A stretch of DNA of 64,000 nt from positions 372,001 through 436,000 of the forward strand of contig NZ_JACHXS010000005.1 of the NCBI RefSeq assembly GCF_014192225.1. The letters are read 5' to 3'. The notes below the pieces were generated by a model. The model saw only the letters and a list, made by a program, of their open reading frames with translations, searched no databases and was not told the origin of the DNA. This DNA comes from Pseudoduganella umbonata (lineage in GTDB: Bacteria > Pseudomonadota > Gammaproteobacteria > Burkholderiales > Burkholderiaceae_D). The position numbers and the translations under genes were made by a program. Positions within the stretch are counted from its first letter, which is position 1. Every line of letters starts with the position of its first letter. Below, piece by piece: positions 45,399 to 54,455 of the stretch.

Positions 45399-46949
45399 TT
45401 ACTTATCTCCCGCCGACTTGTAGCCGATCCGGAATCCGCCCCAGTGCTTGCCATGCACGAGGATCGGCGCCGACAGGTCGTGCATCACTTCGCCCGTATC
45501 CCGTTTATAGGTCTGCAACAGGAAGGGCCGCGTGTTGCTGCCGCAGCGCTGGCCGGTCCGGTCGGTGAAGATGCGCTTCGTGCGGTTGTTGACGATGTCC
45601 ACGTCGTAGTTGCCGGTCAGCGGCTGCGCGTACTTCTTGTTGTGCGTCGGGAAATAACCACCGGCGTCGACGGCCCCGGCGTAGGCCAGCTGCGGCATCG
45701 CGGCCAATAATCCTTCCTGCAGTGCCGGCAGTACCCGGTCGGTGAAGGCGTCGAAGCGCGTCGTGTACTTGGCCGGGTTGGTGCCGGGAATCGGTTGGTA
45801 GCGCCGGTCGAACAACGCTTCGCGCGTGATCTGGCCCTTGGCGATCGCTTCTTCGAAGATGCGTCCCACTTCGGCCGCCGCGTGCTGCGCTGCGGCGCGC
45901 ACCGCATCGTGCGATGTCGGCACGTCCGCGTCGGCCAGCGCGCCGGCAATGATCTCGGCGCGGTCGGCCAGCGCCATCGCCGATGCCGCCACGCGCGGCA
46001 GCTCGCGGTCGGTGGCCAGCATGCCGTCGCGGATGCGCGCGATCGCGTCGGCGATCACCTGGGCCGTCGCCACCTGCTCGCGCGATGCGCGGGCGATTTC
46101 ATCGATTTCCTGTTCCGCGCTGCCGGACGATTGCTCGATCGTCGCCAGCAGTCCGTGCACCGTGCGCACATTGCCGGCGGCCGCGGTGACGGCGTCGGCC
46201 AGCGACGTCATGCCGGTGCTGGCCCGGTCCGCCTCGTCGTTGATGGCGCGCACCATCTGGCTGATCTCGTCGGTGGCGGCTTTCGTGCGCTGGGCCAGCT
46301 GGCGCACTTCGCCGGCGACGACGGCAAAACCGCGCCCCTGTTCGCCGGCGCGCGCCGCTTCGATCGCGGCATTCAGCGCCAGCAGGTTGGTGCGTGCGGA
46401 AATCTCGGAAATCGCGTCCGTGAAACCGGCAATGCGGCCAGCCTTCTGGCGCAGCGCGGCCATCGTGTCCGCGGCCGTCCGCGCGGCCGTGCTGGCGCCG
46501 GAAATGCGTGCCAGGCCATCGTCCGCCTCGGCGCGGCCGGCCACGGTTTCCTCGCGCACGCGGTGCGCCACCACGGCGGCGCGCTCGGCATTGGCGGCGA
46601 TCTGCCCCGTGGTGGCGGTATTCTGGTGGGTGGCGGCGGCGATGCTGCCGGCCGTGTCGACATCGTCGCCGATCTTTTTCTTGATGGAGTCGACGAAGTA
46701 GGAAGTTTCGGCCGCGCCGATCATGATGGCATCGATCTCGTTGCCGACGGTGGCGGCGAAGCGCCGTGGGCCGTCATCCCGGCCGCGGGCTCCCGCCAGG
46801 CGTGCCAGCTGGGGGGCGACTGCCGCGATCAGCGCCGCCAGCAAGGCTGGCCACACTCCCGCCGCGCCGAAAACCAGCCAGGCCGATACGACGCCGGCTG
46901 CGATGGCGCCAATGGTCCACGCCGCTTGTTGCAATATTGCGCGCTGCAT
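45399..46949 (-). CDS. Methyl-accepting chemotaxis protein with C-terminal sensor region
   Basis: A 516-residue chemoreceptor. Two N-terminal hydrophobic stretches (residues ~8-55) anchor it with almost no periplasmic loop. The signalling domain spans ~90-310, with the conserved hairpin EISARTNLLALNAAIEAARAGEQGRGFAVVAGEVRQLA near 185-222. Residues ~370-516 form a separate Cache-like region containing AGAVDAGGYFPTHNKKYAQP and GKHWGGFRIGYKS. The sensor thus follows the signalling domain and should be cytoplasmic. The ligand is unknown. GGAG lies 5-8 bases upstream of the ATG. No che genes are in the window. Confidence 0.9.
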   Translation of the reverse strand: MQRAILQQAAWTIGAIAAGVVSAWLVFGAAGVWPALLAALIAAVAPQLARLAGARGRDDGPRRFAATVGNEIDAIMIGAAETSYFVDSIKKKIGDDVDTAGSIAAATHQNTATTGQIAANAERAAVVAHRVREETVAGRAEADDGLARISGASTAARTAADTMAALRQKAGRIAGFTDAISEISARTNLLALNAAIEAARAGEQGRGFAVVAGEVRQLAQRTKAATDEISQMVRAINDEADRASTGMTSLADAVTAAAGNVRTVHGLLATIEQSSGSAEQEIDEIARASREQVATAQVIADAIARIRDGMLATDRELPRVAASAMALADRAEIIAGALADADVPTSHDAVRAAAQHAAAEVGRIFEEAIAKGQITREALFDRRYQPIPGTNPAKYTTRFDAFTDRVLPALQEGLLAAMPQLAYAGAVDAGGYFPTHNKKYAQPLTGNYDVDIVNNRTKRIFTDRTGQRCGSNTRPFLLQTYKRDTGEVMHDLSAPILVHGKHWGGFRIGYKSAGDK

Positions 46950-46989
46950 CTCGTCTCCTCCGGCGCGGCGCCGCGGAGACGGACCGTGC

Positions 46990-47445
46990 TCATTTGATGG
47001 GCAACTTGCTGGTGTTCTTGACTTCTTCCATTACCGCATAAGTATGGGTCTCGCGCACGCCTTTTTGCAACAATGTTTTCCCCAGGAACTCACGGTAGGC
47101 CGCCATGTCCTTCACGCGCGCCTTCACCAGGTAATCGAAGCCGCCCGCCACCATATGGCATTCGAGCACCTCGGGAATCAGTTGTACACTATGCTTGAAG
47201 GCGTCGAAGACTTCCGGCGTGGTGCGGTCCAGCACCACTTCGATGAACACCAGCAGCGAGACGTCCAGCAATTGCGGGTTCAGTTGGGCTGTGTAGCCCA
47301 GGATATAGCCTGAATCGTGCAGCTTGCGCACCCGCTCCAGGCAGGCCGCCGGCGACAGGTTGACCCGCGCCGCCAGCTCCACGTTGCTGATGCGGCCGTC
47401 GCTCTGCAGTTCCATCAGGATCTTCTTACTGATCTTGTCCAGCAT
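46990..47445 (-). CDS. Lrp/AsnC regulator, likely proline-responsive activator of putA
   Basis: A 151-residue Lrp/AsnC protein. The HTH is at residues ~3-60 (DKISKKILMELQSDGRISNVELAARVNLSPAACLERVRKLHDSG); the RAM domain follows (VLECHMVAGGFDYLVKARVKDM). It is divergent from putA across 217 bases. In many proteobacteria whose PutA lacks the ribbon-helix-helix domain, a PutR/BkdR-like Lrp protein activates putA in response to proline. That role is inferred here from position and from the missing domain in PutA. Confidence 0.92.
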   Translation of the reverse strand: MLDKISKKILMELQSDGRISNVELAARVNLSPAACLERVRKLHDSGYILGYTAQLNPQLLDVSLLVFIEVVLDRTTPEVFDAFKHSVQLIPEVLECHMVAGGFDYLVKARVKDMAAYREFLGKTLLQKGVRETHTYAVMEEVKNTSKLPIK

Positions 47446-47662
47446 CGTATATCCCCACCTTAAATTTTATTTGGTTAAATTCTCTCATCAAAAATGTTGT
47501 ATGGCTAGCCCCCAGCATTACCAGAATTAATCCAGAAGAATCCCGCATACAATCGAATCATTGGCAACAGCCACCAAAACCGACCAGCGCACGCTCCGCA
47601 GACATCGTTTGCCGGGCGTGTTTTGTTAGGTGGCCTCCTCAACCTTTGATAGAGATTCCCTC

Positions 47663-50600
47663 ATGAATGCCCCAGTTCCTTTCAGCGCCCTGCAGGCGGA
47701 AATCCTGCGCGACCCCACTCCGCTGCGTGCGGCGATCACGGCGGCCTATCGCCGCGACGAGCGCACGGCCGTGCAATGGCTGCTGGCGCAGGTGCGCGAC
47801 CGTGGCGCCGAGGTGACACGGGAGGCGCAAGCGCTGGCACGCCGGCTGGTGACGGCGGTGCGTGAAAAGCGCACCCGTGCCTCAGGCGTGGATGCGCTGA
47901 TGCACCAGTTTTCGCTGTCGTCCGACGAAGGAGTGGCGCTGATGTGCCTGGCCGAGGCGCTGCTGCGCATTCCCGACCAGGCCACGGCCGACCGCCTGAT
48001 CGCGGACAAGATCAGCAAGGGCGACTGGCGCAGGCACCTGGGCGAATCGCCGTCGCTGTTCGTCAATGCCGCCACCTGGGGCCTGCTCGTCACGGGCAAG
48101 CTGGTCAATTCGTCGAGCGAGGAAAAGCTCGGTTCGGCCATCACGCGCCTGATCGCCAAGGGCGGCGAACCGCTGATCCGCAAGGGCGTGGACCTGGCGA
48201 TGCGCATGCTGGGCAACCAGTTCGTGACGGGGCAGACGATCGGCGAGGCGATCAGGAACGGCCGCGACAACGAAGCGCGCGGCTACCGTTATTCGTACGA
48301 CATGCTGGGCGAAGCCGCGCTGACGGAGGCCGATGCGGCCAACTATTACGCCAGCTATGAACAGGCGATCCATGCGATCGGCCGCGCCGCGAACGGCCGC
48401 GGCATCCGCAACGGCCCGGGCATTTCCGTCAAACTGTCGGCACTGCATCCGCGCTACAGCCGGGCGCAGCGCGACCGCGTGATGACGGAACTGCTGCCGC
48501 GCCTGCGCGCGCTGGTGCTGCTCGCCAAGGGCTACGACATCGGCCTGAACATCGATGCGGAAGAGGCCGACCGGCTGGAGCTGTCGCTGGACCTGATGGA
48601 AGCGCTGGCGTACGACCCGGAGCTGGCCGGCTTCGACGGCATCGGCTTCGTCGTCCAGGCGTACCAGAAGCGCTGCCCGTTCGTCATCGACTTCCTGGCC
48701 GACCTGGCGCGCCGCAGCGGCCGCAAGTTCATGGTACGGCTGGTGAAGGGCGCCTACTGGGATGCCGAAGTCAAGCGCGCCCAGGTGGAGGGCATGCCCG
48801 GCTACCCGGTCTACACGCGCAAGGTGTACACGGACGTGTCGTACCTGGCCTGCGCGCAGCGCCTGCTGGCCGCCACCGACGTGATCTACCCGCAGTTCGC
48901 CACGCACAATGCGCAGACGCTGTCGACCATCTACACGTGGGCGAAGCGCGACGGCATCGACGATTACGAATTCCAGTGCCTGCACGGCATGGGCGAAACG
49001 CTGTACGACCAGGTCGTGGGCAAGGACAAGCTCGGCAAGGCCTGCCGCATCTACGCGCCGGTCGGCACCCATGAAACGCTGCTGGCCTACCTGGTGCGCC
49101 GGCTGCTGGAAAACGGCGCCAATTCGTCCTTCGTCAGCCAGATCGTCGACGAGAGCATTCCCGTCGATACGCTGATCCAGGATCCGCTCGACATCGCGCG
49201 CCGCCAGGGCGGAGCGCCGCATCCGGCGATCGCGCTGCCGCGCGACATGTTCGGTACCGAGCGCAGCAATTCCGAAGGCATCGACCTGTCGAACGAGGAT
49301 GTGCTGCGCGACGTGTCACAGGCGCTGGCCCAGCCGCGCACGTGGACGGCAGCCCCGCTGCTGGCCGGCCCGGCGCAGGCGGAGCAACCGGCCCAGCAGG
49401 TACGCAATCCGGCGCAGCACGGCGATATCGTCGGCCAGGTGACCGAAGCCACCGCCGCCGACGTGGAACAGGCGCTGGCCAGCGCCAGCGCCGCGGCGAT
49501 GGACTGGCAGGCGGTGGCACCCTCGGTGCGCGCCGACGCGCTGATGCGCGCGGCGGACCTGTATGAAAGCCACAAGCTCGAATTGATGGCGCTGGCGATC
49601 CGCGAGGCCGGCAAGTCGCTGCCGAACGCCATTGCCGAGGTGCGCGAGGCGGTCGATTTCCTGCGCTACTACGCGCAGCAGGTGCGCCATGAGCGCAATG
49701 TGCTGGCGCTGGGTCCCGTCACCTGCATCAGCCCGTGGAACTTCCCGTTGGCGATCTTTACGGGGCAGGTGGCAGCCGCGCTGGCGGCCGGCAACGTGGT
49801 ACTGGCCAAGCCGGCCGAGCAGACGCCGCTGATTGCGCACCGCGCCGTCGAATTGCTGCATGAAGCCGGCATTCCCCGCGCGGCGCTGCAATGCCTGCCG
49901 GGCCGCGGCGACGTGGTCGGCGCCGGCCTGTGCAACGATCCCCGTGTCAAAGGCGTGATCTTCACCGGGTCGACGGAAGTGGCACAGCTGATCAACCGCG
50001 TGCTGGCGCAGCGGGCAGCGGCGGAACACTGCGACATTCCGCTGATCGCCGAAACCGGCGGCCAGAATGCGATGATCGTCGATTCGTCGTCGCTGCCGGA
50101 GCAGGTGGTGCAGGATGCGATCTCTTCCGCATTCGACAGCGCCGGCCAGCGCTGTTCCGCGCTGCGCGTGCTGTTCCTGCAGGACGATATCGCCGACAAG
50201 ACGATCCGTATGCTGAAGGGGGCGATGAGCGAACTGAAGATCGGCAGCCCGGACCGGCTGGTGACCGATATCGGCCCCGTCATCGATGCCGAGGCGCAGC
50301 AGAACCTGATGGCGCACATCGAGCAGACCAAGCGTTCGTGCGTCGCGCATTTCTCGCTGGGATTACCGGAAGGACAGCAGGGCACCTTCGTGCCGCCGAC
50401 CGTGCTGGAAATCCGTTCGCTGGCCGAGCTGACGAAAGAAGTGTTCGGGCCGGTGATGCACGTGATCCGCTACAGCCGTGCCGACCTGCCGAAGGTGGTC
50501 GACCAGATCAACGCCAGCGGCTTCGGCCTGACGCTGGGCGTGCATTCGCGGATCGACGAGACCGTCGACTACATCGTGTCGCGCGCTCACGTGGGCAATA

Positions 50601-51298
50601 TCTATGTCAATCGCAACATCGTCGGTGCCGTCGTTGGCGTGCAACCGTTCGGTGGCGAAGGCAAATCGGGGACCGGTCCGAAGGCGGGCGGTCCGCTGTA
50701 CCTGAAACGGCTGCAGCGTGCCGCGGCGCCGCTCGACACCCATGCGCGGCAGTCGACGCCCAGTGTCGATGCGCTGATCGTGTGGCTGCGGGCCAAGGGC
50801 AAGGACGCAGCGGCCACGCTGGCGGAGCAGTACGTGCGCTCGACGCCGCTGGGCGGCGAAACCCTGCTGCCGGGCCCGACCGGCGAGCGCAATACGCTGC
50901 GCTACGAGCCGCGCGGTACGGTGGCCTGCTTTGCCGACACGCAGGATGCATTGCTGAACCAGCTGGCCGCCACCCTGGCGACGGGCAACCGGGCCGCAAT
51001 CGTGGCGCACGCCACGTCGCTGGTGCCGGCCGATCTGCCGGCGGCTGTCCAGGACCGCGTGGAAGTCGTCGGCAGCCTGGAGGCGCTGAAGGAAGGCTTC
51101 CAGATCGCCCTGGTGGAGTCGTCGCTGACGGCGCAGGTGAGGGTACCGCTGGCCGCCCGCGACGGCGCGGTGGTCGGCGTCATCGATACGACACCGGAAA
51201 CCGCGATCCCGCTGTGGCGGCTGGTTGCCGAACGGGCGCTGTGCGTCAACACGACGGCGGCGGGCGGCAATGCCAGCCTGATGACGCTGGGCGCTTAA
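47663..51298 (+). CDS. putA: Bifunctional proline dehydrogenase / L-glutamate gamma-semialdehyde dehydrogenase
   Basis: A 1211-residue PutA that converts proline to glutamate. It begins directly with the alpha-helical arm (no ribbon-helix-helix repressor domain), so it is bifunctional rather than trifunctional. The PRODH barrel contains LKGYDIGLNIDAEEADRLE-like and FMVRLVKGAYWDAEVKRAQ segments. The aldehyde dehydrogenase domain has ETGGQNAMIVDSS with the general-base Glu near residue 796 and the nucleophile Cys in SAGQRCSALRV near 831. A C-terminal extension of about 180 residues follows. It is membrane-associated when reduced and passes electrons to quinone. It is probably activated by the divergent Lrp protein. 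Confidence 0.95.
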   Translation: MNAPVPFSALQAEILRDPTPLRAAITAAYRRDERTAVQWLLAQVRDRGAEVTREAQALARRLVTAVREKRTRASGVDALMHQFSLSSDEGVALMCLAEALLRIPDQATADRLIADKISKGDWRRHLGESPSLFVNAATWGLLVTGKLVNSSSEEKLGSAITRLIAKGGEPLIRKGVDLAMRMLGNQFVTGQTIGEAIRNGRDNEARGYRYSYDMLGEAALTEADAANYYASYEQAIHAIGRAANGRGIRNGPGISVKLSALHPRYSRAQRDRVMTELLPRLRALVLLAKGYDIGLNIDAEEADRLELSLDLMEALAYDPELAGFDGIGFVVQAYQKRCPFVIDFLADLARRSGRKFMVRLVKGAYWDAEVKRAQVEGMPGYPVYTRKVYTDVSYLACAQRLLAATDVIYPQFATHNAQTLSTIYTWAKRDGIDDYEFQCLHGMGETLYDQVVGKDKLGKACRIYAPVGTHETLLAYLVRRLLENGANSSFVSQIVDESIPVDTLIQDPLDIARRQGGAPHPAIALPRDMFGTERSNSEGIDLSNEDVLRDVSQALAQPRTWTAAPLLAGPAQAEQPAQQVRNPAQHGDIVGQVTEATAADVEQALASASAAAMDWQAVAPSVRADALMRAADLYESHKLELMALAIREAGKSLPNAIAEVREAVDFLRYYAQQVRHERNVLALGPVTCISPWNFPLAIFTGQVAAALAAGNVVLAKPAEQTPLIAHRAVELLHEAGIPRAALQCLPGRGDVVGAGLCNDPRVKGVIFTGSTEVAQLINRVLAQRAAAEHCDIPLIAETGGQNAMIVDSSSLPEQVVQDAISSAFDSAGQRCSALRVLFLQDDIADKTIRMLKGAMSELKIGSPDRLVTDIGPVIDAEAQQNLMAHIEQTKRSCVAHFSLGLPEGQQGTFVPPTVLEIRSLAELTKEVFGPVMHVIRYSRADLPKVVDQINASGFGLTLGVHSRIDETVDYIVSRAHVGNIYVNRNIVGAVVGVQPFGGEGKSGTGPKAGGPLYLKRLQRAAAPLDTHARQSTPSVDALIVWLRAKGKDAAATLAEQYVRSTPLGGETLLPGPTGERNTLRYEPRGTVACFADTQDALLNQLAATLATGNRAAIVAHATSLVPADLPAAVQDRVEVVGSLEALKEGFQIALVESSLTAQVRVPLAARDGAVVGVIDTTPETAIPLWRLVAERALCVNTTAAGGNASLMTLGA

Positions 51299-51355
51299 TC
51301 GGGCGCTTGATCGGACTCGCAGCATAAAAACGGCGATCTTTTCGCCTCCTCAAAC

Positions 51356-51382
51356 AAAAATGGCGCTCGATGCGCCATTTTT
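51356..51382 (+). terminator. Terminator after putA
   Basis: AAAAATGGCGC (51356-51366) pairs with GCGCCATTTTT (51372-51382) around TCGAT. The T-run continues to 51385. Confidence 0.85.
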
Positions 51383-51543
51383 TTTCGCCTGTACCCGTCT
51401 GCAGGCAGCTGGAATACCTCCAGGAAGCGTTTTAAGGGGCCGTGGTGGCGTTGCCAGGCGCGGTTCGTTCCCGTGCCAGGGTGGCAGCCTTGAATCGATT
51501 ACAGCCTCTTCTGGAGGCTTGCCTGGATCTGGCCGCTTGCCGG

Positions 51544-52299
51544 TCAGGCGGCATGGTTCCGGCAAAATTTTTCAATGATGCCGAACGCATAACGCGACGC
51601 GACGGTTTTGACGAATGCCATGAAGTCGGTGGCGGCATCTTCGTTGGCATTGTCCGAGATCGTGCGGATCACGGCGAACGGTATGCCCAGCTCGAAACAC
51701 ACCTGCGCCACGGCGGCGCCTTCCATCTCCACCGCCAACAGCCCCGGCAAGGCACTTTTAAGGGCCGCCAGGCGCATGCCGTCGTTGATGAACTGGTCGC
51801 CACTACCGATCAGGCCGCGATGCAGGGTGGCGCCATTCTCGCTGTCCAGGAAGGTACTGGCCGCACCGGCGAGCCGGGAGCTCAGTCCCAGGTCGCTCGG
51901 CAGGTGCGACAGCCCGGTCAGCGGCACATCGAAACGGGGAAACAGGGGCGAGGCATCCATGTCGTGCTGGACCAGCGATTCGGCAATCACGACGTCGCCG
52001 ACCCGGACATTGGCATCGGCGCTGCCGGCCACCCCGGTGAACAGGATGTGGGTAACTCCGAACCTTTCCACAAGCGTGGTCGCCGTCATGGCGGCAGCCA
52101 CCTTGCCGATACGCGACAGCACAGCCACTGTGTCGACCTTCCACAAGTTGCCAACCGTGTATTCGCGCATGCCGTGCACATGGCGTTCGGCGTGCTGCAT
52201 GGCCTGGATCAGGCCTTCCTGCTCTTCCGCCAGGGCGGAAATGATGCCCAGGCGAGTGGGCTTGCCGGTAATTTGACTGTTGGTTTTCAATGTCTGCAT
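51544..52299 (-). CDS. mtnN: 5'-methylthioadenosine/S-adenosylhomocysteine nucleosidase
   Basis: A 251-residue nucleosidase that cleaves MTA and SAH to adenine plus the ribose product. This recycles SAM by-products and supplies autoinducer precursors. LGIISALAEEQEGL at residues ~17-30 carries the family EE pair, SRIGKVAAAMTATTL is the phosphorylase-fold motif, VEMEGAAVAQVC holds the ribose-binding Met-Glu, and RTISDNAN the catalytic Asp. It has about 15 extra N-terminal residues compared with E. coli Pfs, and the ribosome site is weak, so the true start may lie inside. Its upstream flank is the DnaA-box region. Confidence 0.9.
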   Translation of the reverse strand: MQTLKTNSQITGKPTRLGIISALAEEQEGLIQAMQHAERHVHGMREYTVGNLWKVDTVAVLSRIGKVAAAMTATTLVERFGVTHILFTGVAGSADANVRVGDVVIAESLVQHDMDASPLFPRFDVPLTGLSHLPSDLGLSSRLAGAASTFLDSENGATLHRGLIGSGDQFINDGMRLAALKSALPGLLAVEMEGAAVAQVCFELGIPFAVIRTISDNANEDAATDFMAFVKTVASRYAFGIIEKFCRNHAA

Positions 52300-52402
52300 G
52301 GATTCCAGGATACTGGACAGTGCTTGTTCTTGCCCGGTTTTCTGCTTGCGGGTTCTTGCGTTCCTGCGCCTGCGCCGCAGTTCTTCCTGCTTTTGCGCCG
52401 TT

Positions 52403-52631
52403 GGTTTACAAGAATAAGAATAAATATTTAAGCTGGTAGTAGATAGTAAACCAGGCAGTTTCTGTGGATAAGGCTGTTAACATCCACAAAATCAGCGGTT
52501 TACGCTTCCTGTAACCGCTAGGACAAGGATTGTATCGGAGCCGGATGAGTTCTGAACAAAAAATCCTCCTTCCCCCTCCCAAGCGGTTTACGCACATCCG
52601 ATCCTGTGGATATGCAGCACCTTATCCACAG
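52403..52631. repeat. Origin-like module A: DnaA boxes, DnaA-trio-like run, GGTTTAC words
   Basis: From left: GGTTTAC, an AT-rich segment (52409-52432), TAGTAGATAGTA (52437-52448), GTAAACC, a GC-richer step, then TGTGGATAA (52463-52471; reverse-strand DnaA box), GGTTTAC at 52497 and GGTTTACGCACA at 52585. TGTGGATAT follows at 52605-52613 and TTATCCACA at 52622-52630. On the bottom strand the order is DnaA box, spacer, TTTACTATCTACTACC, AT-rich, as in bacterial basal unwinding systems. Confidence 0.75.
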
Positions 52632-52880
52632 ACACCTCGCATTTCGGTGATTTTTCTGCCATCAGACGTCTGCCAGACCGGCAAAAACTTCAAAACTGCT
52701 GCTGGCCGTTCCTCCTTCAAAGCGGTTGAGCAGAACTGAACTGTTTGCCGAAACCATCGATCCATCGTGCCGAACGTTTTTTCTGGCTTGCCGGTTTGGC
52801 ACGTCGATGCATGCCGGCGCTTGTTGCTTTGGATTAATTCACGCGTTTTGCAGTGTGTTCGGCGGCGCGAAGCGTCGTCG

Positions 52881-53109
52881 GGTTTATAAAGAATAAGTCT
52901 GTATACAAGCTAGTGGTAGTTGTTAACAGATCGCGGTTTCTGTGGATAACTGTGTTGCTCACTGAAAAATCAATGGTTTACAAGCTGCACAACCACACGC
53001 GTAAACCGTGTATGGTCGAGGAACGGTTTTTGGACAAAAATGGGCGTTCGCACAGACGCGCGGTTTACGCACAAACGATGCCTGTGGATATCCATACGCT
53101 TATCCACAG
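52881..53109. repeat. Origin-like module B, diverged direct copy of module A
   Basis: The same 229-bp length at a 478-bp period. GGTTTAT starts it. TGTGGATAA at 52941-52949, GGTTTA at 52975, TGTGGATAT at 53083-53091 and TTATCCACA at 53100-53108 sit at the same offsets as in module A (60, 94, 202, 219). The trio-like run is weaker (TAGTGGTAGTTGTTA from 52911). The module ends 17 bases before the start codon of the flavin oxidoreductase gene. Confidence 0.75.
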
Positions 53110-53126
53110 GCGATTGAGGAGGCAAG

Positions 53127-54164
53127 ATGACGTTGCAATCCCTGTTCCCCCATCCCATCATCCAGGGCCCGATGGCCGGCGGATGCAATACTTCAGCGCT
53201 GGTGGCTGCCGTGTCGAATGCCGGCGCGCTCGGTTCGCTCGCCGGTTCACTGCTGTCGCCGGACGCGATTCGCCGCCAGGTAGCGGAGCTCCGGCAGCTG
53301 ACGGACAAGCCTTTCATGCTTAACTTTTTTGTCCAGAACCCGCCAAAGCCCAGTGCGGAAGAGGTCGGACGGGCCGTGGAATTGCTGAAACCTGTCTGGT
53401 CCTCACTGGGCTGGTCCGAGCTGGCGCTGCCGTTCAAATGGTGTGAAGACTTTTCCGCCCAGTTCGCGCTGTTACTCGAGCTGAAACCTGCCGTTGCGAG
53501 TTTTACGTTCGATATCCTTTCCGCAGAACAGGTGCGGCAGTTGCACGATGCCGGGATCGTCGTGATCGGTACCGCGACCCGGGTGGACGAAGCGCTGGCC
53601 TGGCAGAACGTGGGCGCGGATGCGGTCATTGCTTCGGGAACCGAGGCTGGCGGTCACCGGGGCACCTTCATCGGCGACCAGCGCGATGCCACGCTCGATG
53701 CGATGGCACTGCTCCGGGCGGTGGTCGCCGAGGTAACGATTCCCGTCATTTCAGCGGGCAATGTCATGACCGGGGCGGATATCCGTGAGCGGCTAAACCT
53801 GGGTGCGGCCGCGGTGCAGATGGGAACGGCATTTCTCGTCACGGACGAATCGGGCATCCATCCCGCCTACAAGCAGCGGCTGCTGTGCGCCGGCAGTTCT
53901 CCCACGCGCCTGACCCGGGCATTTTCCGGGCGCTACGCGCGCGGCCTGGTCAACCGTTTCATGCAGCAAATGGCGGAGGTCGAAGACCAGCTGCCGCCTT
54001 ATCCGGTGCAAAACGCGCTGACCGGTCCGATACGGTTCGAGGCCGCCAAGCGGGGCGATACGGAATACATGTCTTTATGGTGCGGGACGGGCGTGGGGCG
54101 CGTGCGCCGCACGGGGGCGGCCAGGCTGGTGAACGCCTTGATCGCCGAAATGGCGCGGCCGTAG
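53127..54164 (+). CDS. NAD(P)H-dependent flavin oxidoreductase / nitronate monooxygenase family
   Basis: A 345-residue FMN TIM-barrel protein of the nitronate monooxygenase (2-nitropropane dioxygenase) family. IIQGPMAGGCNTSALVAAVSNAGALG at residues ~10-35 is the N-terminal signature. ASGTEAGGHRGTF near residue 170 carries the family catalytic His, and VISAGNVMTGADIRERLNLGAAAVQMGTAFL is the phosphate-binding region. It oxidises nitronates or serves as an NADH:quinone reductase-like enzyme. GAGGAGG lies 6 bases before the ATG. Its promoter must lie in or beside origin-like module B. Confidence 0.88.
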   Translation: MTLQSLFPHPIIQGPMAGGCNTSALVAAVSNAGALGSLAGSLLSPDAIRRQVAELRQLTDKPFMLNFFVQNPPKPSAEEVGRAVELLKPVWSSLGWSELALPFKWCEDFSAQFALLLELKPAVASFTFDILSAEQVRQLHDAGIVVIGTATRVDEALAWQNVGADAVIASGTEAGGHRGTFIGDQRDATLDAMALLRAVVAEVTIPVISAGNVMTGADIRERLNLGAAAVQMGTAFLVTDESGIHPAYKQRLLCAGSSPTRLTRAFSGRYARGLVNRFMQQMAEVEDQLPPYPVQNALTGPIRFEAAKRGDTEYMSLWCGTGVGRVRRTGAARLVNALIAEMARP

Positions 54165-54455
54165 CGTATTTATCATTTTTATAATTTTTGTGCCGCCGAT
54201 AAAATGACGCGTTGCACAAATTTATGTAATTCGATATCAAAAATTAGATATTGATAGCACCGGTTGCCATCACGTTGAAGAATGCACCATGCAATTGACC
54301 GACGTTAGCTTTGTTGCGCAAAGCACAAATCTACTTCGGTTCAGTAGGCATTCGACAAAAGTTTATGGTAGTTATACGGTATTGTTAGGCAAATTTGTTC
54401 TGGGTATGATCGACAAAAATTTTAGCAGTATGTAAAGAATCCTCAGGGAGACGCG
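54165..54455. other. AT-rich leader region upstream of the ABC transporter operon
   Basis: 291 bases with no gene. The AT content is clearly higher than in the surrounding coding DNA. It holds the operon promoter. Confidence 0.5.
54382..54410 (+). promoter_or_regulatory. Sigma-70-like promoter of the ABC operon
   Basis: TTGTTA (54382-54387) and TATGAT (54405-54410) are separated by 17 bases, 45 bases before the first start codon. Confidence 0.55.

Larger units (their letters stand above)
52300..53126. other. 827-bp intergenic region holding the duplicated DnaA-box modules
   Basis: No credible gene. It is divergent (mtnN minus to the left, flavin oxidoreductase plus to the right). It contains module A (52403-52631) and module B (52881-53109), with a unique spacer between. 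Confidence 0.8.

Noticed and set aside
47663..47800. N-terminal ribbon-helix-helix repressor domain in PutA
   Set aside because: The protein begins directly with the helical arm; no ribbon-helix-helix motif is present upstream in frame.
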